Assembly: GCA_036338435.1 (NCBI GenBank)
Contig: JAYZCG010000022.1
Span: 17,011 to 81,010 of the forward strand
Source: JAPYTY01 sp036338435
GTDB lineage: Bacteria > Acidobacteriota > UBA6911 > RPQK01 > JADFOI01
Direction: 5' to 3'
DNA: 64,000 nucleotides
This document shows, in pieces, positions 17,672 through 26,368 of the stretch. The translations under genes and the position numbers were made by a program. Within the stretch, counting starts at the first letter, position 1. Each line of letters starts with the position of its first letter. A model generated the notes under the pieces. It worked only from the letters and a program-made list of their open reading frames with translations, did no database searches and was not told where the DNA came from.

Positions 17672-18122
17672 TTTTTGTAACTCCCTCGTTCTCTAGTGAC
17701 TGGATTTTTTCAATACGTTCTTGATGGCGTCCACCATCAAATTTGGTCTCAACCCATGCCTGGACAATTGCCAAGGCCAGGTCAGTCTCCAGAATTCTTG
17801 CTCCTATGGCTAGAACATTAGAATCATTGTGTTGTCGACTGAGGGATGCGGTTTCAACACTGTGACATAGGGCTGCTCGCACGCGAGCTAGTTTGTTGGC
17901 CACAATCGACATGCCGATTCCAGTCCCACAAATTAGAATTCCCCTCTCCGATTGACCCTCTGAAACAGTCCTAGCAACGGACGCCGCAAAGTCAGGGTAG
18001 TCTGTGGATTCTTTATCGAAGGTTCCTTCATCATGGATCATGTGGCCCGTGTCTATGAGGAATTTTTTTACGCTCTCTTTGAGTTCGAAACCGGCGTGGT
18101 CACAACCAATCGAAATGTTCAT
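17664..18122 (-). CDS. rpiB: Ribose 5-phosphate isomerase B
   Basis: This 152-residue protein of the RpiB/LacAB family interconverts ribose 5-phosphate and ribulose 5-phosphate. It has the family start ISIGCDHAGFELKE, the DYPDFA motif, the ILICGTGIGMSIVANK phosphate loop with the base cysteine (CGTGIGMS), and HNDSNVLAIGAR. It is the first gene of the rpiB-glyA-dinG-TPR run, overlapping glyA by 8 bases. Confidence 0.95.
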   Translation of the reverse strand: MNISIGCDHAGFELKESVKKFLIDTGHMIHDEGTFDKESTDYPDFAASVARTVSEGQSERGILICGTGIGMSIVANKLARVRAALCHSVETASLSRQHNDSNVLAIGARILETDLALAIVQAWVETKFDGGRHQERIEKIQSLENEGVTKSE

Positions 18123-18530
18123 TGAGATACCTCACAGCCACACTAGCGTACTTAACTGACACCGGTCAAACGGTTCAGGAGATGAATAGTTAACGCACGT
18201 GGCAAAGCAATGAAGAGGAATGTAGGCAGAATTACTTTATGTGTCAGGGATTATAGTCTGCAGCCGTCTTTGAAATTAGCTTGTCCGGTTTAGGATGTTG
18301 TCCCTTGGTCTACGATTTGAATGGTTAGTTGGTCTATTGCTTACAATGGGAGTTAAAGGCTCAGTCTGACTGATTAGTTCTAACTTGCTCTCACAGGCTT
18401 TGGGTACGTTGTTGGTGGACCTCAATTTCAAATCTATCCCGTTTTCTCTTGACACAGGTTTTATTTGGATTAGAATAGCCTAAATAGGATTAATAAGGTT
18501 AACAGTTCGGGTTAAGGTGGGTTTTTTGAG
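18123..18530. other. Divergent regulatory region between rpiB and mraZ
   Basis: This 408-base non-coding region has no tRNA, no RNase P RNA signature and no protein-like frame. Its right end holds the likely mraZ promoter (listed separately) and a repeat of GGTTAA at 18497-18502 and 18510-18515, followed by GGTGGGTT. MraZ is known in other bacteria to bind short direct repeats before its own gene, so these are candidate sites. The left part should hold an rpiB promoter, which I could not identify. Confidence 0.45.
18449..18476 (+). promoter_or_regulatory. Sigma70-type promoter of the dcw cluster
   Basis: TTGACA (18449-18454) is a perfect -35 and TAGAAT (18471-18476) matches five of six -10 bases, with a 16-base spacer. 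It lies about 55 bases before the mraZ ATG and is the best promoter match in the window. It probably drives the whole division and cell-wall gene run. Confidence 0.7.
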
Positions 18531-18971
18531 ATGCTCAGGGGCAACTTCACGACAAAATTGGATGCTCAGGGACGTGTCAAAATTCCGACTGCACACCGAG
18601 CATTAATTCAGGAGGAATATGGGGTCGACCTCTATGTTACGAGTGTAACAGGGGAAAATTTGCTTATCTACCCCATGAGGGAATGGGAAGAAATTGAGGC
18701 GAAATTGTTGGAGCCTCCCAAAATGTTGCCTGAGAAGGTTAAGTTCTTGCGCCACACAAACTACTACGGACAAGTCGCTAGCATGGACAAACAGGGAAGA
18801 GTGTCTATCCCTGCACACCTCAGGGAGGTGGCTGAGATTGATCGGGAAGTGGCGGTGATGGGTTACCTAACATACCTTCAAGTGTGGAACCGGGGACGTT
18901 TCGAAGCGCTTTTGAAATCAGATCCTTACACGGACAAGGATGCAGCTGCTTTGGCGGATCTGGGTATATAA
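18531..18971 (+). CDS. mraZ: Transcriptional regulator MraZ
   Basis: This 146-residue DNA-binding protein has two SpoVT-AbrB half-domains. Each contains the family D-x-x-x-R core: KLDAQGRVKIPTAHR near residue 9 and SMDKQGRVSIPAHLR near residue 84. MraZ forms large rings and controls its own operon, as activator or repressor depending on species. AAGGTGGG lies 9 bases before the ATG. It is the first gene of the dcw cluster, and rsmH starts one base after its stop. Confidence 0.96.
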   Translation: MLRGNFTTKLDAQGRVKIPTAHRALIQEEYGVDLYVTSVTGENLLIYPMREWEEIEAKLLEPPKMLPEKVKFLRHTNYYGQVASMDKQGRVSIPAHLREVAEIDREVAVMGYLTYLQVWNRGRFEALLKSDPYTDKDAAALADLGI

Positions 18972-18972
18972 A

Positions 18973-19941
18973 ATGATCCCCACTACTACAGAGCACATAC
19001 CGGTTTTAGTCAATGAAGTTTTAAAGTTCCTGCAAGTCAGAAAAGGGGGGTGCTACGTGGATTGTACCCTTGGGCTAGGTGGGCATTCCGAACAGATCCT
19101 TTCTCAGCTAGATGGAACGGGTCAGTTGATCGCACTCGATTGGGATCAGAGTGCAGTGGGAAAAGCTATAGGACGTCTTGGAAACCAGCATGAGAATCTC
19201 CAACTCTTGCATGAGAGTTTTAAGAACCTTCCTGAGGTTCTCAACGATCTTCAGGTCGACGCTCTTGATGGATGTCTAATGGATCTGGGGGTTTCCTCAC
19301 TCCAGCTGGACTCACCGAAAAGGGGATTTAGCTTCCAGCAAGAAGGACCTCTAGACATGCGCATGGATCATAGGGCTAAGACTACAGCTGCTGACGTAAT
19401 TAATCAGTTTTCCGGAGAAGACCTAGCAGATATTTTCTATCGTTATGGGGAAGAGAAGGCCGCAAAAAAAATTGCTTCCGTGTTGATTGAGCGACGACGC
19501 ATATCCCCCATTCTTACTACCACTGAGCTGTCCCAAATAATCAAGGAAGTAAAGGGGAAGGGGCGCAGCCGGATTCATCCAGCAACTAAAGTTTTTCAAG
19601 CCTTGCGAATTGAGGTTAACGCCGAGCTGGCTGAGTTAGATACTGTTTTCCAAGTTGTGATCTCCACGCTGAAGCCTGGTGGGCGAATGGTAGTGATCTC
19701 TTTTCACAGTTTGGAAGATAGAATCACTAAAAATGTTTTTCGACGAGCAGCAGGTCGATGCATTTGTTTTCGTCCTAGGCCGTTGTGCAACTGTCCAAGA
19801 ACAACTCAAGTAAAGATCTTAACTAGAAGGCCAGTTACTCCCTCTAACCAAGAGGTGGTAGAGAACCCGCGGGCTCGTAGTGCCAAGCTTAGGGCGTTAG
19901 AGAAAGTAGACAATGGAAAGTTAAGGAGCACCCAATGGTAG
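18973..19941 (+). CDS. rsmH: 16S rRNA m4C1402 methyltransferase
   Basis: This 322-residue SAM-dependent enzyme (also called MraW) methylates N4 of C1402 in the 16S rRNA decoding site. It shows the SAM-binding start HIPVLVNEVLKFL, then DCTLGLGGHSEQIL, LMDLGVSSLQLD, the RGFSFQQEGPLDMRMD signature and ISFHSLEDRI near the end. The open frame goes back into mraZ, but the ATG at 18973 gives the usual N-terminus. Its end overlaps ftsL by 7 bases, and the ftsL ribosome-binding site lies inside it. Confidence 0.97.
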   Translation: MIPTTTEHIPVLVNEVLKFLQVRKGGCYVDCTLGLGGHSEQILSQLDGTGQLIALDWDQSAVGKAIGRLGNQHENLQLLHESFKNLPEVLNDLQVDALDGCLMDLGVSSLQLDSPKRGFSFQQEGPLDMRMDHRAKTTAADVINQFSGEDLADIFYRYGEEKAAKKIASVLIERRRISPILTTTELSQIIKEVKGKGRSRIHPATKVFQALRIEVNAELAELDTVFQVVISTLKPGGRMVVISFHSLEDRITKNVFRRAAGRCICFRPRPLCNCPRTTQVKILTRRPVTPSNQEVVENPRARSAKLRALEKVDNGKLRSTQW

Positions 19942-20333
19942 ATTGCTACAGCCAGAAACTGAGTAACCGGCTGTGTGGTGCCAGTGACCGGGCCACCCTT
20001 TCGGAGATTGTTAAATGGGTTACGGTAGGAGCTTTTTTTATCTGTTTAATTTTGGTGTATGCCTGGTCTCACAATGAAATTTTCAACATCCGTTACCAGA
20101 TGGAAGAACTTAAAAAAGAAAGCCGTGCTTTACAAGAGATCAACGCAGTTCTGCGAGCGGAGTATTCTTCCCTTGTCAATCCAGAGAGTGTTGAACATAA
20201 GGCCATAGAACTGGGTCTTGTTGCTTCCAACCGGGATGAGATTAGAATTCTTGATTCCACGCAGAGGGAATATCAAGTTCCTGAGAGTATGGTCGCTCAA
20301 GTAACGCTTCAGAAAAAGACTTTGCATGAATGA
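19935..20333 (+). CDS. ftsL: FtsL/DivIC-like cell-division protein
   Basis: This 132-residue bitopic membrane protein has a cytoplasmic tail of about 25 residues, one membrane helix (VTVGAFFICLILVYAWSH) and a periplasmic coiled coil (IRYQMEELKKESRALQEINA). It ends with the ALELGL-type motif seen in FtsL (HKAIELGLVAS). Sequence conservation in this family is low, so the call rests on topology and on its place between rsmH and ftsI. FtsL joins FtsB and FtsQ in the divisome and activates septal synthesis. AAGGAG lies 6 bases before the ATG; its stop overlaps the ftsI start as ATGA. Confidence 0.85.
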   Translation: MVDCYSQKLSNRLCGASDRATLSEIVKWVTVGAFFICLILVYAWSHNEIFNIRYQMEELKKESRALQEINAVLRAEYSSLVNPESVEHKAIELGLVASNRDEIRILDSTQREYQVPESMVAQVTLQKKTLHE

Positions 20334-22438
20334 AGAGACCTGACAAAGTAGAGAAAAATGACAACCTAATTGTTCGTCTTCTCGGCGTCTATTTGTTACT
20401 GGCAATCTGGAGCCTTGTAGTTGTTGGGCGTCTTGCCCACCTACAGCTTTATAAAAGTCCGGAATATCGACTGAAAGCAGAGCAACAACGGACTGGTTTT
20501 TTCGACCGAAGCCCTCAACGTGCTGACATACTGGATCGACATCTGGACGCACTCGCCACCAGCGTCACATTATATTCAGTTTCTGCCAACCCCAGAGAAG
20601 TCACCAAGCCACTTTTGACAGCACGGGCTTTAGCAGACGTGCTGGATCAAGACGAACATGAGCTCTATGAACGCCTTATAGGGGATCGTGCTTTTGTTTA
20701 TCTGGTTCGCAAAATCCCACCGCGACAGGCCAAACAAATTCGAGGATTAAATCTTACAGGTATTTCTTTGAGCGAAGAAACTAAGCGATTTTATCCCGGT
20801 CGAGATCTGGCTGCCCATGTGTTGGGATTTACGGGTCTGAACAACGAGGGACTAGCCGGGCTTGAGTATCTTTACAACGATTTGATTAAGGGGGAAAAGA
20901 GACGTGTCAATCTTCGCTTTGATGCCAAAAGACAACGTTATGAGAGTGATGTCCGATCAGATAGCTCTGATGGCAACACGATGGTTCTTAATATTGACAG
21001 AGCTGTGCAGTACATCTCGGAACAGGTCTTGAAGGAGACGGTAGTCTCCACCGAGGCCGTGAATGGAAGTGTCATCGTAATGGATCCTCACACGGGTGAG
21101 ATTCTGGCTATGGCTTCTTATCCTACCTTCGATCCCAATCGATACAATGATTATGATCCCGAGAATCGTCGTAATCGAGCGATTCTGGACATTGTCGAGC
21201 CGGGATCTACCTTTAAGACAGTCACATTCTCGGCTGTACTTAATGAAAATTTGGGTGCCCCTTCAGATATTGTTGACTGTGATGTAAATACGCTTCGCAT
21301 CGCCGGCAGACGATATAAAGAGGCGGTCAGAACCTTTGGCTTTCTTACGTTCAACGAAGTCTTAGCTAAGTCAAGTAATATTGGCACTATAAAACTTGGA
21401 CTACGACTTGGTGAGGAGACTTTCTATCGATACATTCGTGATTTTGGATTCGGAGAAAAAACTGGTATTGACCTTCCCGGAGAACAGATTGGGTTGTTGC
21501 GTCCTCCTTCGCAGTGGTCCAAAGTCTCGATAGGGGCCCTTTCGATTGGACAGGAGATTGGGGCAACACCACTTCAGTCCTTGAGAGCTATGGCGGTCAT
21601 CGCTAATGGGGGATACCTAGTGACTCCTAGTGTGGTTCGCCATATTCTAACGCCTAGTGGTGATGTGCTTTACGCACCTGAAAACTTCAGAGCAGCAATT
21701 CTTGATCTCCAGACGGTCACCCTTATGAAGGACGCTCTCTCACTTGTGACTACCGAAGGAACCGGTACACAAGCACGATTGACTGGGTACTCTTCAGGAG
21801 GAAAAACAGGAACAGCACAGAAATTTGTTGCAGGTGGATATTCCGATACTCGTTTTGTAGCTTCCTACACGGGTTTTGCCCCGCTCGAAGAGCCGGTGTT
21901 ATCTGCTATTATTGTTATTGATGAGCCTCAGACACACTACCATGGAGGGCAGATTGCTGCACCTGCCTTCAGGCAAATTATGGAGCGTTCTCTCATTCAT
22001 CTTCAAACTCCTAGAGACGTAAATCCAGAGTTGGAAAGCTGGCCTTCTACTCAGGTTTCCAGAGGATTAAGTAACTCTGAAAGTGTATTGTTAGAAGAGG
22101 AGCAAATTCCTGTAGAACAACTGGAAGATACAGTCTTGCAACTCATTTCTGAAAGTCTTTCGAATCCTGTCTCGGGTGCCATAACATTTGAAACTAAAAC
22201 CTTTCCGTTGCCTGACTTTTCCGGGCTTAGTTTGAGACAGGTAGCCTTGGAATTTGCCCAACTGGGTCTCCGTTTGAAGGTTGCTGGCACGGGAGTAGCA
22301 GTGGGCCAGAGACCAGTAGCTGGGAGCATGGTTTCTAGAGATATGGTCTGCGAAGTCTTTTTTTCAAGTATGGGGGAACATGCGTCTTCAAGAGTTGATC
22401 TCGAGTCTACCGCCCGAGTCAGTTCGAGCATTTGGTAG
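20330..22438 (+). CDS. ftsI: Septal peptidoglycan transpeptidase FtsI (PBP3-type) with a PASTA domain
   Basis: This 702-residue class B penicillin-binding protein cross-links septal peptidoglycan. It has an N-terminal membrane helix (LLGVYLLLAIWSLVVVGRL), a PBP dimerisation domain, and a transpeptidase domain with the three active-site motifs: STFK (catalytic S293), SSN (348-350) and KTGT (from K492). The last 70 residues form a PASTA-like module (LPDFSGLSLRQVALEFAQLG), less usual in Gram-negative FtsI but seen in Acidobacteriota and Gram-positives. It starts by ATGA overlap with ftsL. Its final 59 bases overlap murE, an unusually long overlap in this cluster. Confidence 0.95.
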   Translation: MKRPDKVEKNDNLIVRLLGVYLLLAIWSLVVVGRLAHLQLYKSPEYRLKAEQQRTGFFDRSPQRADILDRHLDALATSVTLYSVSANPREVTKPLLTARALADVLDQDEHELYERLIGDRAFVYLVRKIPPRQAKQIRGLNLTGISLSEETKRFYPGRDLAAHVLGFTGLNNEGLAGLEYLYNDLIKGEKRRVNLRFDAKRQRYESDVRSDSSDGNTMVLNIDRAVQYISEQVLKETVVSTEAVNGSVIVMDPHTGEILAMASYPTFDPNRYNDYDPENRRNRAILDIVEPGSTFKTVTFSAVLNENLGAPSDIVDCDVNTLRIAGRRYKEAVRTFGFLTFNEVLAKSSNIGTIKLGLRLGEETFYRYIRDFGFGEKTGIDLPGEQIGLLRPPSQWSKVSIGALSIGQEIGATPLQSLRAMAVIANGGYLVTPSVVRHILTPSGDVLYAPENFRAAILDLQTVTLMKDALSLVTTEGTGTQARLTGYSSGGKTGTAQKFVAGGYSDTRFVASYTGFAPLEEPVLSAIIVIDEPQTHYHGGQIAAPAFRQIMERSLIHLQTPRDVNPELESWPSTQVSRGLSNSESVLLEEEQIPVEQLEDTVLQLISESLSNPVSGAITFETKTFPLPDFSGLSLRQVALEFAQLGLRLKVAGTGVAVGQRPVAGSMVSRDMVCEVFFSSMGEHASSRVDLESTARVSSSIW

Positions 22439-23837
22439 GGGCTTAGATCCTGAGATCAAATCCCTCGATTATGATTCCAGATGTGTCAGTAACGGGTCGC
22501 TATTTTTTGCCATTAAAGGGGCGCAAACGGATGGACACCTACACATACCTGAGGCCATTCAAAAAGGAGCCGTCGCTGTTGTTTCGTCTCAGCCGGCACC
22601 TCTAGATTTAGACGTTGTATGGATTCAGGTAAAAGCTATACGAGCTAGCATGGGGATTTTGGCTACATGCTTTTACCGGCATCCTTCACGCCGATTGAAG
22701 TTAATAGGGGTCACTGGAACCAATGGAAAAACTACCACAACTTTTTTAATCCACTCAATTTTAGGGAAACAGGGTTCCACCATGTTGATGGGTACAATTA
22801 AAGCTAAGGTGGGTGAGTGGGAGTACAAATTAGAGAGAACTACTCCTGAGGCTATCGACATCCAAGCTATTCTGGATAGGGCTCTCAAGTCAGGGTGTAC
22901 GACAGGTGTCATGGAAGTGTCATCCCATGCACTATTTTTTCACCGTGTCTATCAATGCTCCTTTCCAGTAGCCGTTTTTACCAATCTTAGTCAAGATCAT
23001 CTAGATTTCCATGAGGACTTGGAGGAGTACTTTAGGACTAAGGACTTGCTTTTTCAAAAGCACTACAATCCAGACCTTCGCTATGCTGTCATTAATCGCG
23101 ATGATCCTTTTGGCCAACGCATAAAATTAGCATCTACTGTTCGGCAAGTGACGTTTGGATTCTCTAAGGATAGCGATGTGTATCCAGTCACACACACTAC
23201 TTCCCTAGAGGGGACTCGTGTGGATCTGAAATGGTTCGATCGGACGCTCTCGTTAAGTAGCTCACTAGTAGGAGAATACAATCTGTACAACATTATGTCT
23301 GCTGCGATTGCTACAAGTCTAATGGGTGTTAGCGACGAGCAAATCTGTGAGGGAGTAGATCAAATGGAGCAGATTCCGGGGCGTTTTGAAAGGGTGGCTA
23401 CCCAAAGTTCGTCAACCGTGATTGTCGATTACGCACACACGCCAAATGCCTTGGAGAATGTTCTACAGTTGTGTCGGCAATTGTGCGAAGAACGGGTTAT
23501 TTGTGTTTTTGGTTGTGGTGGGGATAGAGATCGTGGCAAGCGACCCTTGATGGGGGCAATAGCCGCTCGCGATTCGGATCTGGTCATTCTGACGTCGGAT
23601 AATCCCAGATTTGAAGATCCTGGCAAAATCATCCGGGACATACAAAAGGGTATCCCAGGCGAAGCCACTAACTATGAAGCCATTTTGGATCGCCGCCGGG
23701 CCATTATGAGGGCTTTGGAGGTGGGTGGGGAAAAGGACATCATTTTACTGGCAGGTAAGGGACACGAAGATGCTCAGCATGTTGAAGGAGAGACAATTCC
23801 CTTTGATGACCGGGAAGTAGCGAGGGAGAACCTTTGA
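22380..23837 (+). CDS. murE: UDP-MurNAc-tripeptide synthetase, meso-diaminopimelate-adding
   Basis: This 485-residue Mur ligase adds the third residue to UDP-MurNAc-L-Ala-D-Glu. The ATP loop is VTGTNGKTTTTF. The residues that read the added amino acid, DNPRFE (407-412), match the DNPR-x-E pattern of meso-diaminopimelate enzymes and not the lysine-adding type, so the organism should make A1-gamma peptidoglycan. The N-terminus MRLQELISSLP aligns with other MurE proteins, and GGGGG lies just before the ATG, so the 59-base overlap with ftsI appears real. It ends in a TTGA overlap with murF. Confidence 0.96.
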   Translation: MRLQELISSLPPESVRAFGRGLDPEIKSLDYDSRCVSNGSLFFAIKGAQTDGHLHIPEAIQKGAVAVVSSQPAPLDLDVVWIQVKAIRASMGILATCFYRHPSRRLKLIGVTGTNGKTTTTFLIHSILGKQGSTMLMGTIKAKVGEWEYKLERTTPEAIDIQAILDRALKSGCTTGVMEVSSHALFFHRVYQCSFPVAVFTNLSQDHLDFHEDLEEYFRTKDLLFQKHYNPDLRYAVINRDDPFGQRIKLASTVRQVTFGFSKDSDVYPVTHTTSLEGTRVDLKWFDRTLSLSSSLVGEYNLYNIMSAAIATSLMGVSDEQICEGVDQMEQIPGRFERVATQSSSTVIVDYAHTPNALENVLQLCRQLCEERVICVFGCGGDRDRGKRPLMGAIAARDSDLVILTSDNPRFEDPGKIIRDIQKGIPGEATNYEAILDRRRAIMRALEVGGEKDIILLAGKGHEDAQHVEGETIPFDDREVARENL

Positions 23838-25252
23838 TCGACCTATCTATAGGTGAGGTTGCTGATGTTTTGGGAGCACAGATCAAGGGTGATGTGGGTT
23901 TGGTGACTACCTTAGCCTTTCCTTCAGTTTCAATAGACAGCCGCACTATCCAAAAGGGTGAGTGTTTTATTGCCTTTGAGGGTGAGAGGTTTAATGGACA
24001 CAATTTTATCGACGAAGCACTTGAAAAAGGAGCCTCTGTGGTTGTCCTTTCTCAAAATAGCGCTGTTCATTCCAATTGGCAGGATCGGCTTTTTCTCGAG
24101 GTCAACGACACCGAAATAGCTCTTCAAGCACTGGCTCATTATGTGCGCCGGAAATGGGGGAAATCATTGGCTGCTATTTCGGGAAGTGTAGGTAAGACTA
24201 CTACAAGAGAATTTATTAAGACTCTCTTGGAACGACGATTTCATGTAATTCAATCTCCAGGTAACTTGAACAACAAAGTCGGAGTTCCGCTCTCGCTGTT
24301 ACAGATCTCTCCAGCACATGAGATTGCCATTCTGGAGTTAGGGATGAGCCGCCCGGGGGAAATACGGATCTTGACACATATGTGTGCTCCTGACACAGCT
24401 CTGTTAACCAACGTGGCTACAGTTCATGCGGAATTTTTTTCGGGTCTGGATGAAATTGCATCGGCCAAGGGTGAGATCTTGGAGGGATTGTCCAGTACAG
24501 GTAAATTTTTTTTCAATATCGATGATCCCCTGTTGCGTTCTTTGGCTTCCAGTTTTTCAGGAGATAAGATTTCTTTTGGTCTCGACAATCCATGTGACTT
24601 CAGAATTTCAAATTATGATTTTAAGGATCTTGATAAGATGAGTTTCGACATCGAGTTTGAGTCAGACCGTCTCAGAGCAACCGCTTACTTCATGGGTAGG
24701 CACTTTCTTTATAATATCGTAGCTGCAGTAGCGGTGTGCGTTAACTTTGGGCTTTCCCATGAGGAGATTGTTGAAGGGATCTCAAGATTAAAGGTCCCCC
24801 TGATGAGGGGCCAAATTTTTAAGTTTAGCCGGGGAAATGAGGGTCTCATAACGGTTTGGGACGACTCTTATAACTCAAGTCCTCTGGCTCTCAACACGGT
24901 TCTGGAAACTGTGGCAGAACTTCATGGATTTCGGCGCAAGGTTCTGGCATTAGGAGAAATGCTGGAGTTGGGCTCGCAGTCTTCTGAACTCCATCGGCAA
25001 GCTGGTCACGCGGTTGCTAGGTGCCGTGCTGATGACCTAGTGACCGTGGGTTCAGGAGGAATCTATATTGGACAGGGAGCTAAAGAGAAAGGATTTCCTG
25101 CAGAGCGCATTATCCACTTTGAAAGCTCCCAGGAAGCTGCTGAGTTTTTGATTGGTGAGTTGCATCCAGGAGAATTTCTTTTGGTTAAGGGTTCTCGAGG
25201 AGTTGGCATGGATAGGGTTGTCCGCAGACTTAAAGAGAGAGGCGAAAATTGA
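23834..25252 (+). CDS. murF: UDP-MurNAc-tripeptide--D-alanyl-D-alanine ligase
   Basis: This 472-residue Mur ligase adds D-Ala-D-Ala to complete the UDP-MurNAc-pentapeptide. The ATP loop is ISGSVGKTTTREF and the central domain has the motif ILELGMSRPGEIRIL. Further typical segments are DDSYNSSPLALNTVL and ALGEMLELG. The start codon is TTG (23834-23836), overlapping the murE stop as TTGA, with GGGAG shortly before. Its own stop overlaps mraY in the same way. Confidence 0.96.
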   Translation: MIDLSIGEVADVLGAQIKGDVGLVTTLAFPSVSIDSRTIQKGECFIAFEGERFNGHNFIDEALEKGASVVVLSQNSAVHSNWQDRLFLEVNDTEIALQALAHYVRRKWGKSLAAISGSVGKTTTREFIKTLLERRFHVIQSPGNLNNKVGVPLSLLQISPAHEIAILELGMSRPGEIRILTHMCAPDTALLTNVATVHAEFFSGLDEIASAKGEILEGLSSTGKFFFNIDDPLLRSLASSFSGDKISFGLDNPCDFRISNYDFKDLDKMSFDIEFESDRLRATAYFMGRHFLYNIVAAVAVCVNFGLSHEEIVEGISRLKVPLMRGQIFKFSRGNEGLITVWDDSYNSSPLALNTVLETVAELHGFRRKVLALGEMLELGSQSSELHRQAGHAVARCRADDLVTVGSGGIYIGQGAKEKGFPAERIIHFESSQEAAEFLIGELHPGEFLLVKGSRGVGMDRVVRRLKERGEN

Positions 25253-26361
25253 TCTATCACCTTGTTTATACCTTTATTGATGAATATGCAGTGCTAAACG
25301 TGGTGCGCTATATCACTTTCCGCACTGCCTACGCATCCTTGACTGCGTTTATGCTTAGCTTGTTGTTGGGGCCTTGGTTGATCGCTCGACTACGTCACTT
25401 TCAAGTTGGCCAGTATATTCAAAAAGAAGCGCCAGAGAATCATCACAGAAAGGTTGGAACCCCCACCATGGGAGGAGTTCTCATTGTTGTGAGTGTTGTC
25501 GTCCCCACCCTTCTTTGGGCAGATCTTTCGAACCTTTACATTTGGGTGGCTTTGGGGTCCATGCTTCTTTTTGCTGGTGTGGGTTTTGTCGATGACTATC
25601 TAAAAGTTGTGAATCAAAGGTCGTTGGGATTGCGTGTCGTGCAAAAATTAGTATTGCAGGGTCTGATTGGGCTAGGGATCGTATTAGCCTTGTTCTTTTT
25701 GAAAGGTGAAAATTTGTACACTGGGTCATTGAGTGTGCCTTTTTTCAAACGAGTAACGCCCGACATGGATCTGGTGATATTGGGCACTTCAACGTTCATA
25801 CCACTGATTCTCTTTACACTCCTTGTCATAATCGGGAGTAGCAATGCCGTTAACTTGACGGACGGTCTGGATGGTCTTGCTTCTGGTCTAGTTGTTATCG
25901 CAGCTTCGGCCCTGACTGTTCTCACCTATGTGACGGCTCATGCTGATTTTGCCACTTATCTGGATTTGATCAAGAATACCTATGCTAGTGAGCTAACGAT
26001 CTTTTGTGGTGCTATGGTAGGAGCGACTCTGGGATTTCTTTGGTACAACAGTTTTCCTGCACAGATTTTCATGGGTGATGTGGGATCCATGTCTTTGGGA
26101 GGGGCAATCGGAACAGTGGCTATTTTGATCAAACAGGAACTGCTACTTCTTTTTATAGGTGGCATTTTTGTGTTAGAGGCACTCTCAGTCATTATTCAGG
26201 TAGTGTCTTTCAAAGTATGGGGAAAGAGAATTTTGTTGATGGCTCCAATCCACCATCATTTCGAGTTAAAGGGATGGAAGGAAACCAAAGTAGTGGTGCG
26301 TTTTTGGATCCTGGGATTAGTTTTTGCATTGTTTAGTTTAACTACATTGAAACTTCGTTAA
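25249..26361 (+). CDS. mraY: Phospho-MurNAc-pentapeptide transferase
   Basis: This 370-residue enzyme has about ten membrane helices and moves phospho-MurNAc-pentapeptide to undecaprenyl phosphate, making lipid I. It has the family motifs NHHRKVGTPTMGG, FVDDYLKV with the catalytic aspartates, NLTDGLDGLASG and MAPIHHHFELKGWKE. It starts at TTG 25249, overlapping the murF stop as TTGA, with GAGAGG 5 bases before. murD follows 7 bases after its stop. Confidence 0.97.
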   Translation: MIYHLVYTFIDEYAVLNVVRYITFRTAYASLTAFMLSLLLGPWLIARLRHFQVGQYIQKEAPENHHRKVGTPTMGGVLIVVSVVVPTLLWADLSNLYIWVALGSMLLFAGVGFVDDYLKVVNQRSLGLRVVQKLVLQGLIGLGIVLALFFLKGENLYTGSLSVPFFKRVTPDMDLVILGTSTFIPLILFTLLVIIGSSNAVNLTDGLDGLASGLVVIAASALTVLTYVTAHADFATYLDLIKNTYASELTIFCGAMVGATLGFLWYNSFPAQIFMGDVGSMSLGGAIGTVAILIKQELLLLFIGGIFVLEALSVIIQVVSFKVWGKRILLMAPIHHHFELKGWKETKVVVRFWILGLVFALFSLTTLKLR

Positions 26362-26368
26362 GACTGGG

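Noticed and set aside
18123..18530. RNase P RNA or other structured RNA before mraZ
   Set aside because: The length would nearly fit, but none of the conserved RNase P segments is present.
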